Below are positions 1-8,348 of a stretch of 64,000 nucleotides of DNA, in pieces. The notes beneath the pieces were generated by a model. It was not told where the DNA came from. It saw only the letters and a program-made list of their open reading frames with translations, and searched no databases. The stretch comes from Trichobilharzia szidati. Lineage: Eukaryota; Platyhelminthes; Trematoda; Strigeidida; Schistosomatidae. Positions within the stretch are counted from its first letter, which is position 1. The number at the start of each line of letters is the position of its first letter. The DNA lies in the NCBI GenBank assembly GCA_944472155.2, contig OX235279.1, positions 115,312,110 to 115,376,109 on the forward strand, written 5' to 3'. Position numbers and translations under genes: made by a program.

Positions 1-358
1 GGCGGTACGCTAGAGTAATTGTAAACTGCATTCGGTGAATATAAAGATGAAATAAGTTTATTATACAGATATGTTTGAACTTAGTCTTACTTAATCCCAA
101 CCCAATTTATTTGGATTTCTTTTACTTCCTAAACTAGATATTCAGCAATCCAACAAGTAATGAAGGTTACCCAAAAGATACTTTTGAAAACATCATACGC
201 AATGGCGCAACTATTATATGCATGACACCTGAATAAGTAATTTTCAAACAACTTATTCTGCATATGAAGTTCAATTGAGAAATAACTTATATTATACACC
301 GTTTGAAGATTCACATACTAGTAAATTCTTCAGTGGAAACAATCCAGAAAACAATTAC

Positions 359-532
359 CTGTATAATAATTATCAAGTAAGCAGGTAAATTCCAACCTTC
401 TGGTAAGATATTGACTAATAATGGCAGCTCAACCCACAAACCATTAACAACAATCCACGAGCTCAGACCATATAAGCTGACCAAGCATGCTGCAAGCCAT
501 GTGAACTTAGCCCCATATTGCGATTCAGTCAT
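359..532 (-). CDS. Riboflavin transporter (SLC52/RFVT-like), first coding exon
   Basis: The exon encodes 58 residues from an ATG at 532 to a donor (CAG|GTAATT) after 359, an exact number of codons, so the intron is phase 0. Two hydrophobic stretches flank the motif [11 protein letters not shown] followed by [11 protein letters not shown], the N-terminal signature of the SLC52 riboflavin transporters (first membrane helix, short loop, second helix). Family members are plasma-membrane, multi-pass carriers importing vitamin B2. Only the first helices are present; the rest of the gene must lie beyond the left edge of the window. An upstream in-frame ATG at 595 would add 21 residues, but the start at 532 fits the family N-terminus better. 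Family recognition is from memory of the motif; exon borders are seen directly. Confidence 0.8.
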
Positions 533-599
533 TCTGAAAAAGGACAAGTATATGTATTTAAATAATTCATACCACACTAATGAAAATTCGTGCAATAAA

Positions 600-1619
600 T
601 AGTCTTATTTAACCACACAGGCATTCCAAATATAGAGAAACGGTAAAATTTAGAATTACCATGCCGAATAAATATCACAAAGAAATACAGATATACTAAG
701 GAATGTAAGTGTACAATGTACAAATGAGCGAATTACAGATATCGCAGACTGTAGCACTAGAGCGCTGATGTTAATTCATTTCTTCAGAATAAAATGTAAA
801 CAGCATAAAATCGGCGAAGTACAAGAATAGAGTCCCAGGGTTGTAAACGCCCAAGTTTACAATAGTGCTGAATTAAATCTCAGTAATTCTGAAATAATTC
901 TAGCATCCTATAGTGAGTAAATTCTGAATCTGTTCTCAAATGGTTTGTTTAATGGCACAGACTAGAACTCAGTGCTGGTTTTCAGCATGACTAGAACTAA
1001 TTCAGCACCGTGTTCTTTTTCTAGGCATTTTCAGGAGTAGATCAGAACAAACTGGGTTAGCTTATTAGCGTTTTTCCAGCCCTCACAGGGCATATTAAGC
1101 ATGGAATAGCGTTACTTCAGAACGAAAAGACCTAATTCAGCACCAGCTCTCATTTAAAGCACGACCAGCGTTATTTCAGAACATAGTGGGTAGATAAATA
1201 TTCATTTACTATAAAAATGCATTATCAGCGCATAGGTTAGAATAAGTTTAGAATTGTTGTGAGCTTGGGCGTTGGACAATTGGAAATCATTTCATAAGTT
1301 TAAGCGCAGAAATTGTGCTCAAAACATCATCAGCAAACATCACTGTGTAACACTGTGAGTGTAAGTGTAAATTCTGGAGAAATTCAATCTAATCCCCGAA
1401 ATATCACCAAATTTACACAATTCCCCTAAAAAATTTTACTTGGTTGGTACACTTCATTGAAAGTAGTTAATCGAATGAAATTACTAGTTTCACAACTATT
1501 TTTCGGTCGCAATTTCAACAAAAACATCGTCATGTCATTACAATAAGCTTACACTATAGCATGATGTACCAAAACACCGGTCTTCGTCTGACCTCCAAAA
1601 AAACAAACCCTGTTAAGGT
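600..1619. other. Intergenic, no gene recognised
   Basis: AT-rich DNA upstream of the riboflavin transporter exon; it should contain that gene's promoter and 5' leader (minus strand). About 960-1200 holds loosely repeated short motifs (TTCAGAAC, AATTCAGCACC, AGCGTTAYTTCAGAAC) but no coding signature. Confidence 0.5.
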
Positions 1620-1968
1620 CAAACGCAACACTTTAACAGATTTCAGATTTATTGGTTGAGGATAGAAGGCTTGGAGCCTATGTTAATCCTTTTCTAGCAA
1701 ATTTCTGTGGTTGTCCAAACCCTTCTTGAACGAATCAGTTGAGGTTGCAGACACCACTTCCTCTGGGAGTCGGTTCCAACAGTTTATGCCTCGATGTGGG
1801 AACAAATACTCCACAGTAATATGATTTATTCTTACCTTTTGAACTCTTCTGCGTTGTTCTCTAAGGTGTTGGAACCTGGTGGGAAGGAAAAGAGAGAATA
1901 GGTCAGGACCGTAGTCATTATTTAAAATTTTAAACATTGTGATTAAATCTCCTCTCTGCCTATGGTAT
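1620..1968 (-). mobile_element. CR1-type LINE, 3' segment (split element, part 3 of 3)
   Basis: Minus-strand reading ending at a stop near 1683 gives the typical C-terminal tail of CR1/jockey reverse transcriptases: RQRGDLITMFKILN, then CWNRLPEEVV and FKKGLD. The segment begins exactly where the first LTR ends (1968/1969). Its reading frame continues without loss from the piece at 8279-8348 if the LTR array and one copy of its 4-bp target duplication are removed. The 3' end near 1620 is approximate; no clear tail was found. Confidence 0.8.
1965..1968. repeat. Target-site duplication (left) of the LTR array
   Basis: GTAT immediately before the first LTR, matched by GTAT at 8279-8282 after the last LTR. 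Removing the array plus one copy restores the CR1 frame across the site, which supports the boundaries. Confidence 0.7.
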
Positions 1969-2319
1969 TGTAGCGGTAAATAATTCCCCAAAATTATTAA
2001 CCACAGCAATCATCACTCAACATTGGATGCTGACCATCACTGTTTAAGTCGACTTGTTTAGCTGAAGGCTTCCGGTCAAGCATCCCCGCCATTTGGTGCT
2101 CCGTCGTGTCACGTGCGTGCACGATTACTAGCTAGCTAAGCATTCACCTCTACCCGCGATTTTGTCCCGAAACATAATACGTACTTTGGACGATAAAATC
2201 TGGTCTTTTGCTTTACCATTCGGTACTCGAAGAACGAACACTATAGAAGTTGTTGGTATAAGATCTTGCGTTAGTATAATCCGTACAACTCGCGAACGTC
2301 GATACCTGCATCCTCTAAA
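1969..2319 (+). repeat. Long terminal repeat 1 (5' LTR) of a gypsy-type element
   Basis: About 351 bp starting TGTAGCGGTAAATAATTCC; near-identical copies at 4961-5311 and 7953-8278. The right border is set at CTAAA because the last LTR meets the target duplication there, and because a TGG-starting primer-binding-like motif follows one base later. The end is therefore not the usual CA, although TACCTGCA lies 9 bp upstream. It differs from LTR2 at positions 2053 and 2194. Confidence 0.85.
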
Positions 2320-2320
2320 C

Positions 2321-2382
2321 TGGTGAGCCCAACCACGAACTACAGGCAACTACCAAACTGGTGAGCCCGTCCACGAACTACA
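2321..2382 (+). promoter_or_regulatory. Primer-binding-site-like motif, duplicated
   Basis: TGGTGAGCCCAACCACGAAC follows LTR1 after one base. A near copy, TGGTGAGCCCGTCCACGAAC, lies about 40 bp further on, each preceded by AAAC and followed by TACA. Primer binding sites in LTR retrotransposons start with TGG, complementary to the CCA end of a tRNA. The tRNA was not identified. The same arrangement is present in the second unit near 5313-5374. Confidence 0.55.
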
Positions 2383-2470
2383 TCTTCAATTCACACGCAG
2401 ATAAACCCGGTGAGTTCGTTCCTTTCTGTGTTCATTCTTGTACTATATTGTTATTGGCATACTTTTCGTC

Positions 2471-3289
2471 ATGGGTGATCCTAGCCCCAAGGTTATTCAG
2501 ATTCGCTCAACCGCCAAAACAATCCAGCTAGTACCATATTGGCCAGATAATGCTGAAACGTGGTTTCGGATTGCTGAGTCTGATTTTTGTGAACATGGCA
2601 TTACTGATCAACGTTCACAGTTCCTTGCAGTTATTCACGCCCTACCGCGGGAATTCAGCAAGTGCGTAACTCTGCAGATGTCGGTAAGTAACTCGTACGA
2701 GTTGCTCAAAGCATCCATCCTCAAGAGAAACGTTCTCACAGATCGACAACGTCTGGATGAGTTATTTCGTAACATCGAGTTAGGAGATCAGTCAGCCGTA
2801 AGCATGCTGGCAAGAATGAAAGAGATCATTGGCCAAAGTCAGTTCGATGAAGGATTGTTTAGAGAACTATTTTTATCCAAACTGCCACAGTCAGTTCAGA
2901 CTGTACTTGTGACACTTCAAGGTGTTCTCATGGATGACTTAGCTGTCTCTGCAGATAGAATTCTAGAGATAACGAAATGGCCAGTTACCGAAGTATACTC
3001 TGTTACCGAACAGACTTCGAAGAAGGATTCTGCAATGATAGAGTTAATCAACTCCGTCCAGCAGATGCTAAGGTCAAACAAGCCTAGCAACTCCTCCTAT
3101 CGTCGTTCTAAATCCCCTCAACGGCTGAACTTACGTGGACGATCTAAGTCCAACACACGTTCTCTCAAAAATCCTGACTGGTGTTGGTATCACAACACCT
3201 ATGGCAAGGAAGCGAAATGTTGTCGAAAACCTTGTGATTTCGACAAAGCCTCCAAGTCTGTGGGAAACTATCCCGCCGGCACGCGTTAG
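2471..3289 (+). CDS. gag: Gag of deleted gypsy-type retrotransposon, copy 1
   Basis: Encodes 272 residues from the ATG at 2471; no ATG lies upstream in frame after LTR1. The first two thirds look like a Ty3/gypsy capsid (WPDNAETWF near the start, then a helical region with [11 protein letters not shown]). The C-terminus is basic and ends with a cysteine/histidine cluster, CWYH followed by CC and PC at about residues 238-255, a nucleocapsid-type zinc motif. Gag packages element RNA into cytoplasmic particles. The ORF stops at TAG 3287-3289, overlapping the pol frame, which is open from 3238; see the slippery heptamer at 3262. One substitution (Q to R, base 3060 versus 6052) separates it from copy 2. 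Confidence 0.85.
   Translation: MGDPSPKVIQIRSTAKTIQLVPYWPDNAETWFRIAESDFCEHGITDQRSQFLAVIHALPREFSKCVTLQMSVSNSYELLKASILKRNVLTDRQRLDELFRNIELGDQSAVSMLARMKEIIGQSQFDEGLFRELFLSKLPQSVQTVLVTLQGVLMDDLAVSADRILEITKWPVTEVYSVTEQTSKKDSAMIELINSVQQMLRSNKPSNSSYRRSKSPQRLNLRGRSKSNTRSLKNPDWCWYHNTYGKEAKCCRKPCDFDKASKSVGNYPAGTR
3262..3268 (+). promoter_or_regulatory. Predicted -1 ribosomal frameshift site (GGGAAAC)
   Basis: The heptamer sits in the X XXY YYZ register of the gag frame (codons GGA AAC) inside the 49-base gag/pol overlap, and the downstream pol frame is -1 relative to gag. The next 50 bases are GC-rich and can form short stems, e.g. GCCG 3275-3278 with CGGC 3290-3293 or an ACCG-TCGC-CGGT hairpin just beyond. 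GGGAAAC is a known efficient slippery sequence in other gag-pol systems. Function here is inferred. Confidence 0.7.
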
Positions 3290-3339
3290 CGGCAACCGTC
3301 GCCGGTGGCACTAGCCGCTTACTTTACATCCATGATGTA

Positions 3340-4524
3340 ATGAGCCAGACTAGATATCTAGTCGACACAGGCGCCGAAGTCAGCGTCCTTCCTGCTACAG
3401 CAGCAGATCGACAGAAGGATCCTAACTTCAACCTACAGGCTGCAAATGGAAAACCAATTGCAACCTATGGTCGGAAATACGTCTATCTGAACGCAGGTTT
3501 ACGCAAACCTACTCAGTGGATTTTCCTAATCGCTGACGTCACAATGCCCATCATTGGCACGGACTTACTTAATCATCATGATTTGCTCGTAGACGTCCGC
3601 CGTAAACGATTAATTGACAACACTACTAGTTTGTCTATCAAAGGCATAACTTACGTAGGCCCCAGCTTGTCAATCGTTAAGATGAAAGCAATCCTCGATC
3701 CAACTTTTCAACCGATTGTTGACAAATATCCGGAACTGAATTGCCCATCTAACGACCTCCCGTGTATAACCAGCAATGTTATGCACCACATCATAACCTC
3801 AGGACAGCCCGTGACATCTAAAGCACGACGACTGGCACCTGACAAACTGAGAATTGCCAGAAATGAATTCGATCATATGCTCACCCTTGGCATCATTCGG
3901 CCATCGAATAGTCCATGGGCATCCCCATTGCATATGGTACCGAAAAAAGATAGTAACGATTGGCGACCCACTGGTGATTACCGGCGAGTGAACGCCAAAA
4001 CAACTCCTGATTGCTACCCTTTGCCTCACATACACGACTTGACGGCAACGTTATCTGGAGCATCTATATTCTCCAAAATCGACTTGGTTAAAGCATATAA
4101 CCAAATCCCGATGGCAACGGAAGATATTCCGAAAACGGCTATCATGACGCCTTTCGGACTTTTTGAATTCCGACGTATGCCATTCGGCCTCCGGAATGCG
4201 GCCCAAACATTCCAACGCTTCATCAACGAAGTATTTCGCGGTCTCGACTTTGTATACGCATACTTAGACGACTGTCTCATTGCCAGTCCAGATAAGGAAA
4301 CTCACCTTAGACACTTGGACTTGGCATTTGAAAGGTTACGCCAACATGGTGTTACCATCAATATACAGAAGTGTCAAATAGGCGTTGACTCACTCGATTT
4401 TCTGGGTCACACTATTGACTGTCAGGGCATTCGCCCACTGGCTACTTCGGTCGATCACTCTAAGAAAACGCGTTCTGGACGTCACGTTAGATTCCCAGAA
4501 TACCTTCACACCTATTTCACATAA
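3340..4524 (+). CDS. pol: Pol (protease + reverse transcriptase), internally deleted, copy 1
   Basis: Open from 3238 in the -1 frame; the first ATG is at 3340 (394 residues), but translation probably enters by frameshift. Order: aspartic protease ([13 protein letters not shown], catalytic DTGA at residues 9-12); reverse transcriptase with [38 protein letters not shown] and the catalytic YLDD at residues 308-311; then [14 protein letters not shown]. Immediately afterwards comes [12 protein letters not shown], the tail normally found after integrase. Connection, RNase H and integrase are therefore missing through an in-frame internal deletion near 4440-4455. The body is only about 2.6 kb. The product cannot integrate by itself; mobility would need an intact helper. 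Confidence 0.85.
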   Translation: MSQTRYLVDTGAEVSVLPATAADRQKDPNFNLQAANGKPIATYGRKYVYLNAGLRKPTQWIFLIADVTMPIIGTDLLNHHDLLVDVRRKRLIDNTTSLSIKGITYVGPSLSIVKMKAILDPTFQPIVDKYPELNCPSNDLPCITSNVMHHIITSGQPVTSKARRLAPDKLRIARNEFDHMLTLGIIRPSNSPWASPLHMVPKKDSNDWRPTGDYRRVNAKTTPDCYPLPHIHDLTATLSGASIFSKIDLVKAYNQIPMATEDIPKTAIMTPFGLFEFRRMPFGLRNAAQTFQRFINEVFRGLDFVYAYLDDCLIASPDKETHLRHLDLAFERLRQHGVTINIQKCQIGVDSLDFLGHTIDCQGIRPLATSVDHSKKTRSGRHVRFPEYLHTYFT

Positions 4525-4960
4525 CTGAGTGACACATCAATTTTTTTATGTTGCATCATTAAACACGAGTAAACGATATTTTTCCTATAACCGTACATTA
4601 AATTAGATATATATCTTTTTTCCGATATTTTGAACTTTACATTCGTTTACTGCACGTCATTTTTTTTGTAAAAAAACGCTTATTTGGTACATTTTTCTTG
4701 ACAAGGTTCTCAGCATTCTTGTTTTCTTTTCCAGGTGCATCGGGCACCGGACAGGAAACAAACGAAGCACGGGATCCAACGAACAACATCGAGGAAGCTA
4801 TGTACAGACATCCCATTAGCATAGGCAGACAGACCGGCAGGCACTCGATCAAGCCGCTCGGAAGATTTTTTTCACCCATCAGGGAACCATCGAGATTTTT
4901 TTACTTCCGGCTGGTCATGTCTTAGGGTTCTCACAAACCCACTAGGGGGGAGGAGTGAGC
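4525..4960 (+). other. 3' untranslated part and polypurine tract of copy 1
   Basis: T-rich DNA, then a purine-rich run AGGGGGGAGGAGTGAG at about 4944-4959 directly before LTR2: the polypurine tract that primes plus-strand synthesis. Around 4720-4733 TTTTCTTTTCCAG resembles a splice acceptor and is followed by a short open frame (about 4734-4925) with no recognised domain. Confidence 0.65.
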
Positions 4961-5311
4961 TGTAGCGGTAAATAATTCCCCAAAATTATTAACCACAGCA
5001 ATCATCACTCAACATTGGATGCTGACCATCACTGTTTAAGTCGATTTGTTTAGCTGAAGGCTTCCGGTCAAGCATCCCCGCCATTTGGTGCTCCGTCGTG
5101 TCACGTGCGTGCACGATTACTAGCTAGCTAAGCATTCACCTCTACCCGCGATTTTGTCCCGAAACATAATACGTACTTTGGACGACAAAATCTGGTCTTT
5201 TGCTTTACCATTCGGTACTCGAAGAACGAACACTATAGAAGTTGTTGGTATAAGATCTTGCGTTAGTATAATCCGTACAACTCGCGAACGTCGATACCTG
5301 CATCCTCTAAA
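4961..5311 (+). repeat. Long terminal repeat 2 (shared middle LTR)
   Basis: Serves as 3' LTR of unit 1 and 5' LTR of unit 2. It is preceded by the polypurine tract and followed by the primer-binding-like motif. It carries T at 5045 and C at 5186 where LTR1 has C and T. Confidence 0.85.
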
Positions 5312-5462
5312 CTGGTGAGCCCAACCACGAACTACAGGCAACTACCAAACTGGTGAGCCCGTCCACGAACTACATCTTCAATTCACACGCAGATAAACCC
5401 GGTGAGTTCGTTCCTTTCTGTGTTCATTCTTGTACTATATTGTTATTGGCATACTTTTCGTC

Positions 5463-6281
5463 ATGGGTGATCCTAGCCCCAAGGTTATTCAGATTCGCTC
5501 AACCGCCAAAACAATCCAGCTAGTACCATATTGGCCAGATAATGCTGAAACGTGGTTTCGGATTGCTGAGTCTGATTTTTGTGAACATGGCATTACTGAT
5601 CAACGTTCACAGTTCCTTGCAGTTATTCACGCCCTACCGCGGGAATTCAGCAAGTGCGTAACTCTGCAGATGTCGGTAAGTAACTCGTACGAGTTGCTCA
5701 AAGCATCCATCCTCAAGAGAAACGTTCTCACAGATCGACAACGTCTGGATGAGTTATTTCGTAACATCGAGTTAGGAGATCAGTCAGCCGTAAGCATGCT
5801 GGCAAGAATGAAAGAGATCATTGGCCAAAGTCAGTTCGATGAAGGATTGTTTAGAGAACTATTTTTATCCAAACTGCCACAGTCAGTTCAGACTGTACTT
5901 GTGACACTTCAAGGTGTTCTCATGGATGACTTAGCTGTCTCTGCAGATAGAATTCTAGAGATAACGAAATGGCCAGTTACCGAAGTATACTCTGTTACCG
6001 AACAGACTTCGAAGAAGGATTCTGCAATGATAGAGTTAATCAACTCCGTCCGGCAGATGCTAAGGTCAAACAAGCCTAGCAACTCCTCCTATCGTCGTTC
6101 TAAATCCCCTCAACGGCTGAACTTACGTGGACGATCTAAGTCCAACACACGTTCTCTCAAAAATCCTGACTGGTGTTGGTATCACAACACCTATGGCAAG
6201 GAAGCGAAATGTTGTCGAAAACCTTGTGATTTCGACAAAGCCTCCAAGTCTGTGGGAAACTATCCCGCCGGCACGCGTTAG
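5463..6281 (+). CDS. gag: Gag of deleted gypsy-type retrotransposon, copy 2
   Basis: 272 residues from the ATG at 5463, identical to copy 1 except for arginine in place of one glutamine in the C-terminal third (base 6052). It has the same capsid region, zinc-type Cys/His cluster and stop inside the pol overlap. It lies 2,992 bp downstream of copy 1, the exact unit length of the tandem array. Confidence 0.85.
   Translation: MGDPSPKVIQIRSTAKTIQLVPYWPDNAETWFRIAESDFCEHGITDQRSQFLAVIHALPREFSKCVTLQMSVSNSYELLKASILKRNVLTDRQRLDELFRNIELGDQSAVSMLARMKEIIGQSQFDEGLFRELFLSKLPQSVQTVLVTLQGVLMDDLAVSADRILEITKWPVTEVYSVTEQTSKKDSAMIELINSVRQMLRSNKPSNSSYRRSKSPQRLNLRGRSKSNTRSLKNPDWCWYHNTYGKEAKCCRKPCDFDKASKSVGNYPAGTR
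6254..6260 (+). promoter_or_regulatory. Predicted -1 ribosomal frameshift site (GGGAAAC), copy 2
   Basis: Same heptamer in the same codon register as 3262-3268, in the overlap between gag and pol of the second unit. Confidence 0.7.
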
Positions 6282-6331
6282 CGGCAACCGTCGCCGGTGG
6301 CACTAGCCGCTTACTTTACATCCATGATGTA

Positions 6332-7516
6332 ATGAGCCAGACTAGATATCTAGTCGACACAGGCGCCGAAGTCAGCGTCCTTCCTGCTACAGCAGCAGAT
6401 CGACAGAAGGATCCTAACTTCAACCTACAGGCTGCAAATGGAAAACCAATTGCAACCTATGGTCGGAAATACGTCTATCTGAACGCAGGTTTACGCAAAC
6501 CTACTCAGTGGATTTTCCTAATCGCTGACGTCACAATGCCCATCATTGGCACGGACTTACTTAATCATCATGATTTGCTCGTAGACGTCCGCCGTAAACG
6601 ATTAATTGACAACACTACTAGTTTGTCTATCAAAGGCATAACTTACGTAGGCCCCAGCTTGTCAATCGTTAAGATGAAAGCAATCCTCGATCCAACTTTT
6701 CAACCGATTGTTGACAAATATCCGGAACTGAATTGCCCATCTAACGACCTCCCGTGTATAACCAGCAATGTTATGCACCACATCATAACCTCAGGACAGC
6801 CCGTGACATCTAAAGCACGACGACTGGCACCTGACAAACTGAGAATTGCCAGAAATGAATTCGATCATATGCTCACCCTTGGCATCATTCGGCCATCGAA
6901 TAGTCCATGGGCATCCCCATTGCATATGGTACCGAAAAAAGATAGTAACGATTGGCGACCCACTGGTGATTACCGGCGAGTGAACGCCAAAACAACTCCT
7001 GATTGCTACCCTTTGCCTCACATACACGACTTGACGGCAACGTTATCTGGAGCATCTATATTCTCCAAAATCGACTTGGTTAAAGCATATAACCAAATCC
7101 CGATGGCAACGGAAGATATTCCGAAAACGGCTATCATGACGCCTTTCGGACTTTTTGAATTCCGACGTATGCCATTCGGCCTCCGGAATGCGGCCCAAAC
7201 ATTCCAACGCTTCATCAACGAAGTATTTCGCGGTCTCGACTTTGTATACGCATACTTAGACGACTGTCTCATTGCCAGTCCAGATAAGGAAACTCACCTT
7301 AGACACTTGGACTTGGCATTTGAAAGGTTACGCCAACATGGTGTTACCATCAATATACAGAAGTGTCAAATAGGCGTTGACTCACTCGATTTTCTGGGTC
7401 ACACTATTGACTGTCAGGGCATTCGCCCACTGGCTACTTCGGTCGATCACTCTAAGAAAACGCGTTCTGGACGTCACGTTAGATTCCCAGAATACCTTCA
7501 CACCTATTTCACATAA
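6332..7516 (+). CDS. pol: Pol (protease + reverse transcriptase), internally deleted, copy 2
   Basis: 394 residues, identical in translation to copy 1: protease DTGA, reverse transcriptase YLDD, and the same in-frame junction to the [12 protein letters not shown] tail with RNase H and integrase missing. Because both units carry the same junction, the deletion preceded the tandem duplication, or the deleted form itself was mobilised. Confidence 0.85.
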   Translation: MSQTRYLVDTGAEVSVLPATAADRQKDPNFNLQAANGKPIATYGRKYVYLNAGLRKPTQWIFLIADVTMPIIGTDLLNHHDLLVDVRRKRLIDNTTSLSIKGITYVGPSLSIVKMKAILDPTFQPIVDKYPELNCPSNDLPCITSNVMHHIITSGQPVTSKARRLAPDKLRIARNEFDHMLTLGIIRPSNSPWASPLHMVPKKDSNDWRPTGDYRRVNAKTTPDCYPLPHIHDLTATLSGASIFSKIDLVKAYNQIPMATEDIPKTAIMTPFGLFEFRRMPFGLRNAAQTFQRFINEVFRGLDFVYAYLDDCLIASPDKETHLRHLDLAFERLRQHGVTINIQKCQIGVDSLDFLGHTIDCQGIRPLATSVDHSKKTRSGRHVRFPEYLHTYFT

Positions 7517-7952
7517 CTGAGTGACACATCAATTTTTTTATGTTGCATCATTAAACACGAGTAAACGATATTTTTCCTATAACCGTACATTAAATTAGAT
7601 ATATATCTTTTTTCCGATATTTTGAACTTTACATTCGTTTACTGCACGTCATTTTTTTTGTAAAAAAACGCTTATTTGGTACATTTTTCTTGACAAGGTT
7701 CTCAGCATTCTTGTTTTCTTTTCCAGGTGCATCGGGCACCGGACAGGAAACAAACGAAGCACGGGATCCAACGAACAACATCGAGGAAGCTATGTACAGA
7801 CATCCCATTAGCATAGGCAGACAGACCGGCAGGCACTCGATCAAGCCGCTCGGAAGATTTTTTTCACCCATCAGGGAACCATCGAGATTTTTTTACTTCC
7901 GGCTGGTCATGTCTTAGGGTTCTCACAAACCCACTAGGGGGGAGGAGTGAGC
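7517..7952 (+). other. 3' untranslated part and polypurine tract of copy 2
   Basis: Repeat of 4525-4960, ending with the same purine run (about 7936-7951) directly before LTR3. Confidence 0.65.
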
Positions 7953-8278
7953 TGTAGCGGTAAATAATTCCCCAAAATTATTAACCACAGCAATCATCAC
8001 TCAACATTGGATGCTGACCATCACTGTTTAAGTCGATTTGTTTAGCTGAAGGCTTCCGGTCAAGCATCCCCGCCATTTGGTGCTCCGTCGTGTCACGTGC
8101 GTGCACGATTACTAGCTAGCTAAGCATTCACCTCTACCCGCGATTTTGTCCCGAAACATAATACGTACTTTGGACGATAAAATCTGGTCTTTTGCTTTAC
8201 CATTCGGTACTCGAAGAACGAACACTATAGAAGTATAATCCGTACAACTCGCGAACGTCGATACCCGCAGTCACTAAA
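7953..8278 (+). repeat. Long terminal repeat 3 (outer 3' LTR)
   Basis: About 326 bp. Compared with LTR1 and LTR2 it lacks 25 bp after ACACTATAGAAG, and its last bases read CCCGCAGTCACTAAA rather than CCTGCATCCTCTAAA. It is followed by the right GTAT target duplication (8279-8282) and the resumed CR1 sequence. Confidence 0.8.
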
Positions 8279-8348
8279 GTATGACAAGGAGAAGAGATTT
8301 ATACTGTCCTGTACTTCCTCGTATGATAAATTAGTCATTCCGAGAACC
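8279..8348 (-). mobile_element. CR1-type LINE, middle segment (part 2 of 3)
   Basis: Minus-strand translation gives VLGMTNLSYEEVQDS and INLFSLSY, the stretch that in CR1 reverse transcriptases links ...ATRMV to ...RRGDL. It is bounded by the RTE insertion on the right (target duplication CATTCCGAGAACC, 8336-8348) and by the LTR array on the left. This 70-bp remnant proves that both insertions hit one original LINE. Confidence 0.8.

Noticed and set aside
2301..2310. LTR end at TACCTGCA (canonical TG...CA)
   Set aside because: The CR1 frame is restored and a target duplication appears only if the LTR extends 9 bp further to CTAAA; the non-canonical end was preferred, with some doubt.
4734..4925. 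Short open frame after a splice-acceptor-like site in the LTR element 3' region
   Set aside because: No hydrophobic segment or known accessory/envelope feature; lies in the normal 3' untranslated region and no matching donor could be assigned.
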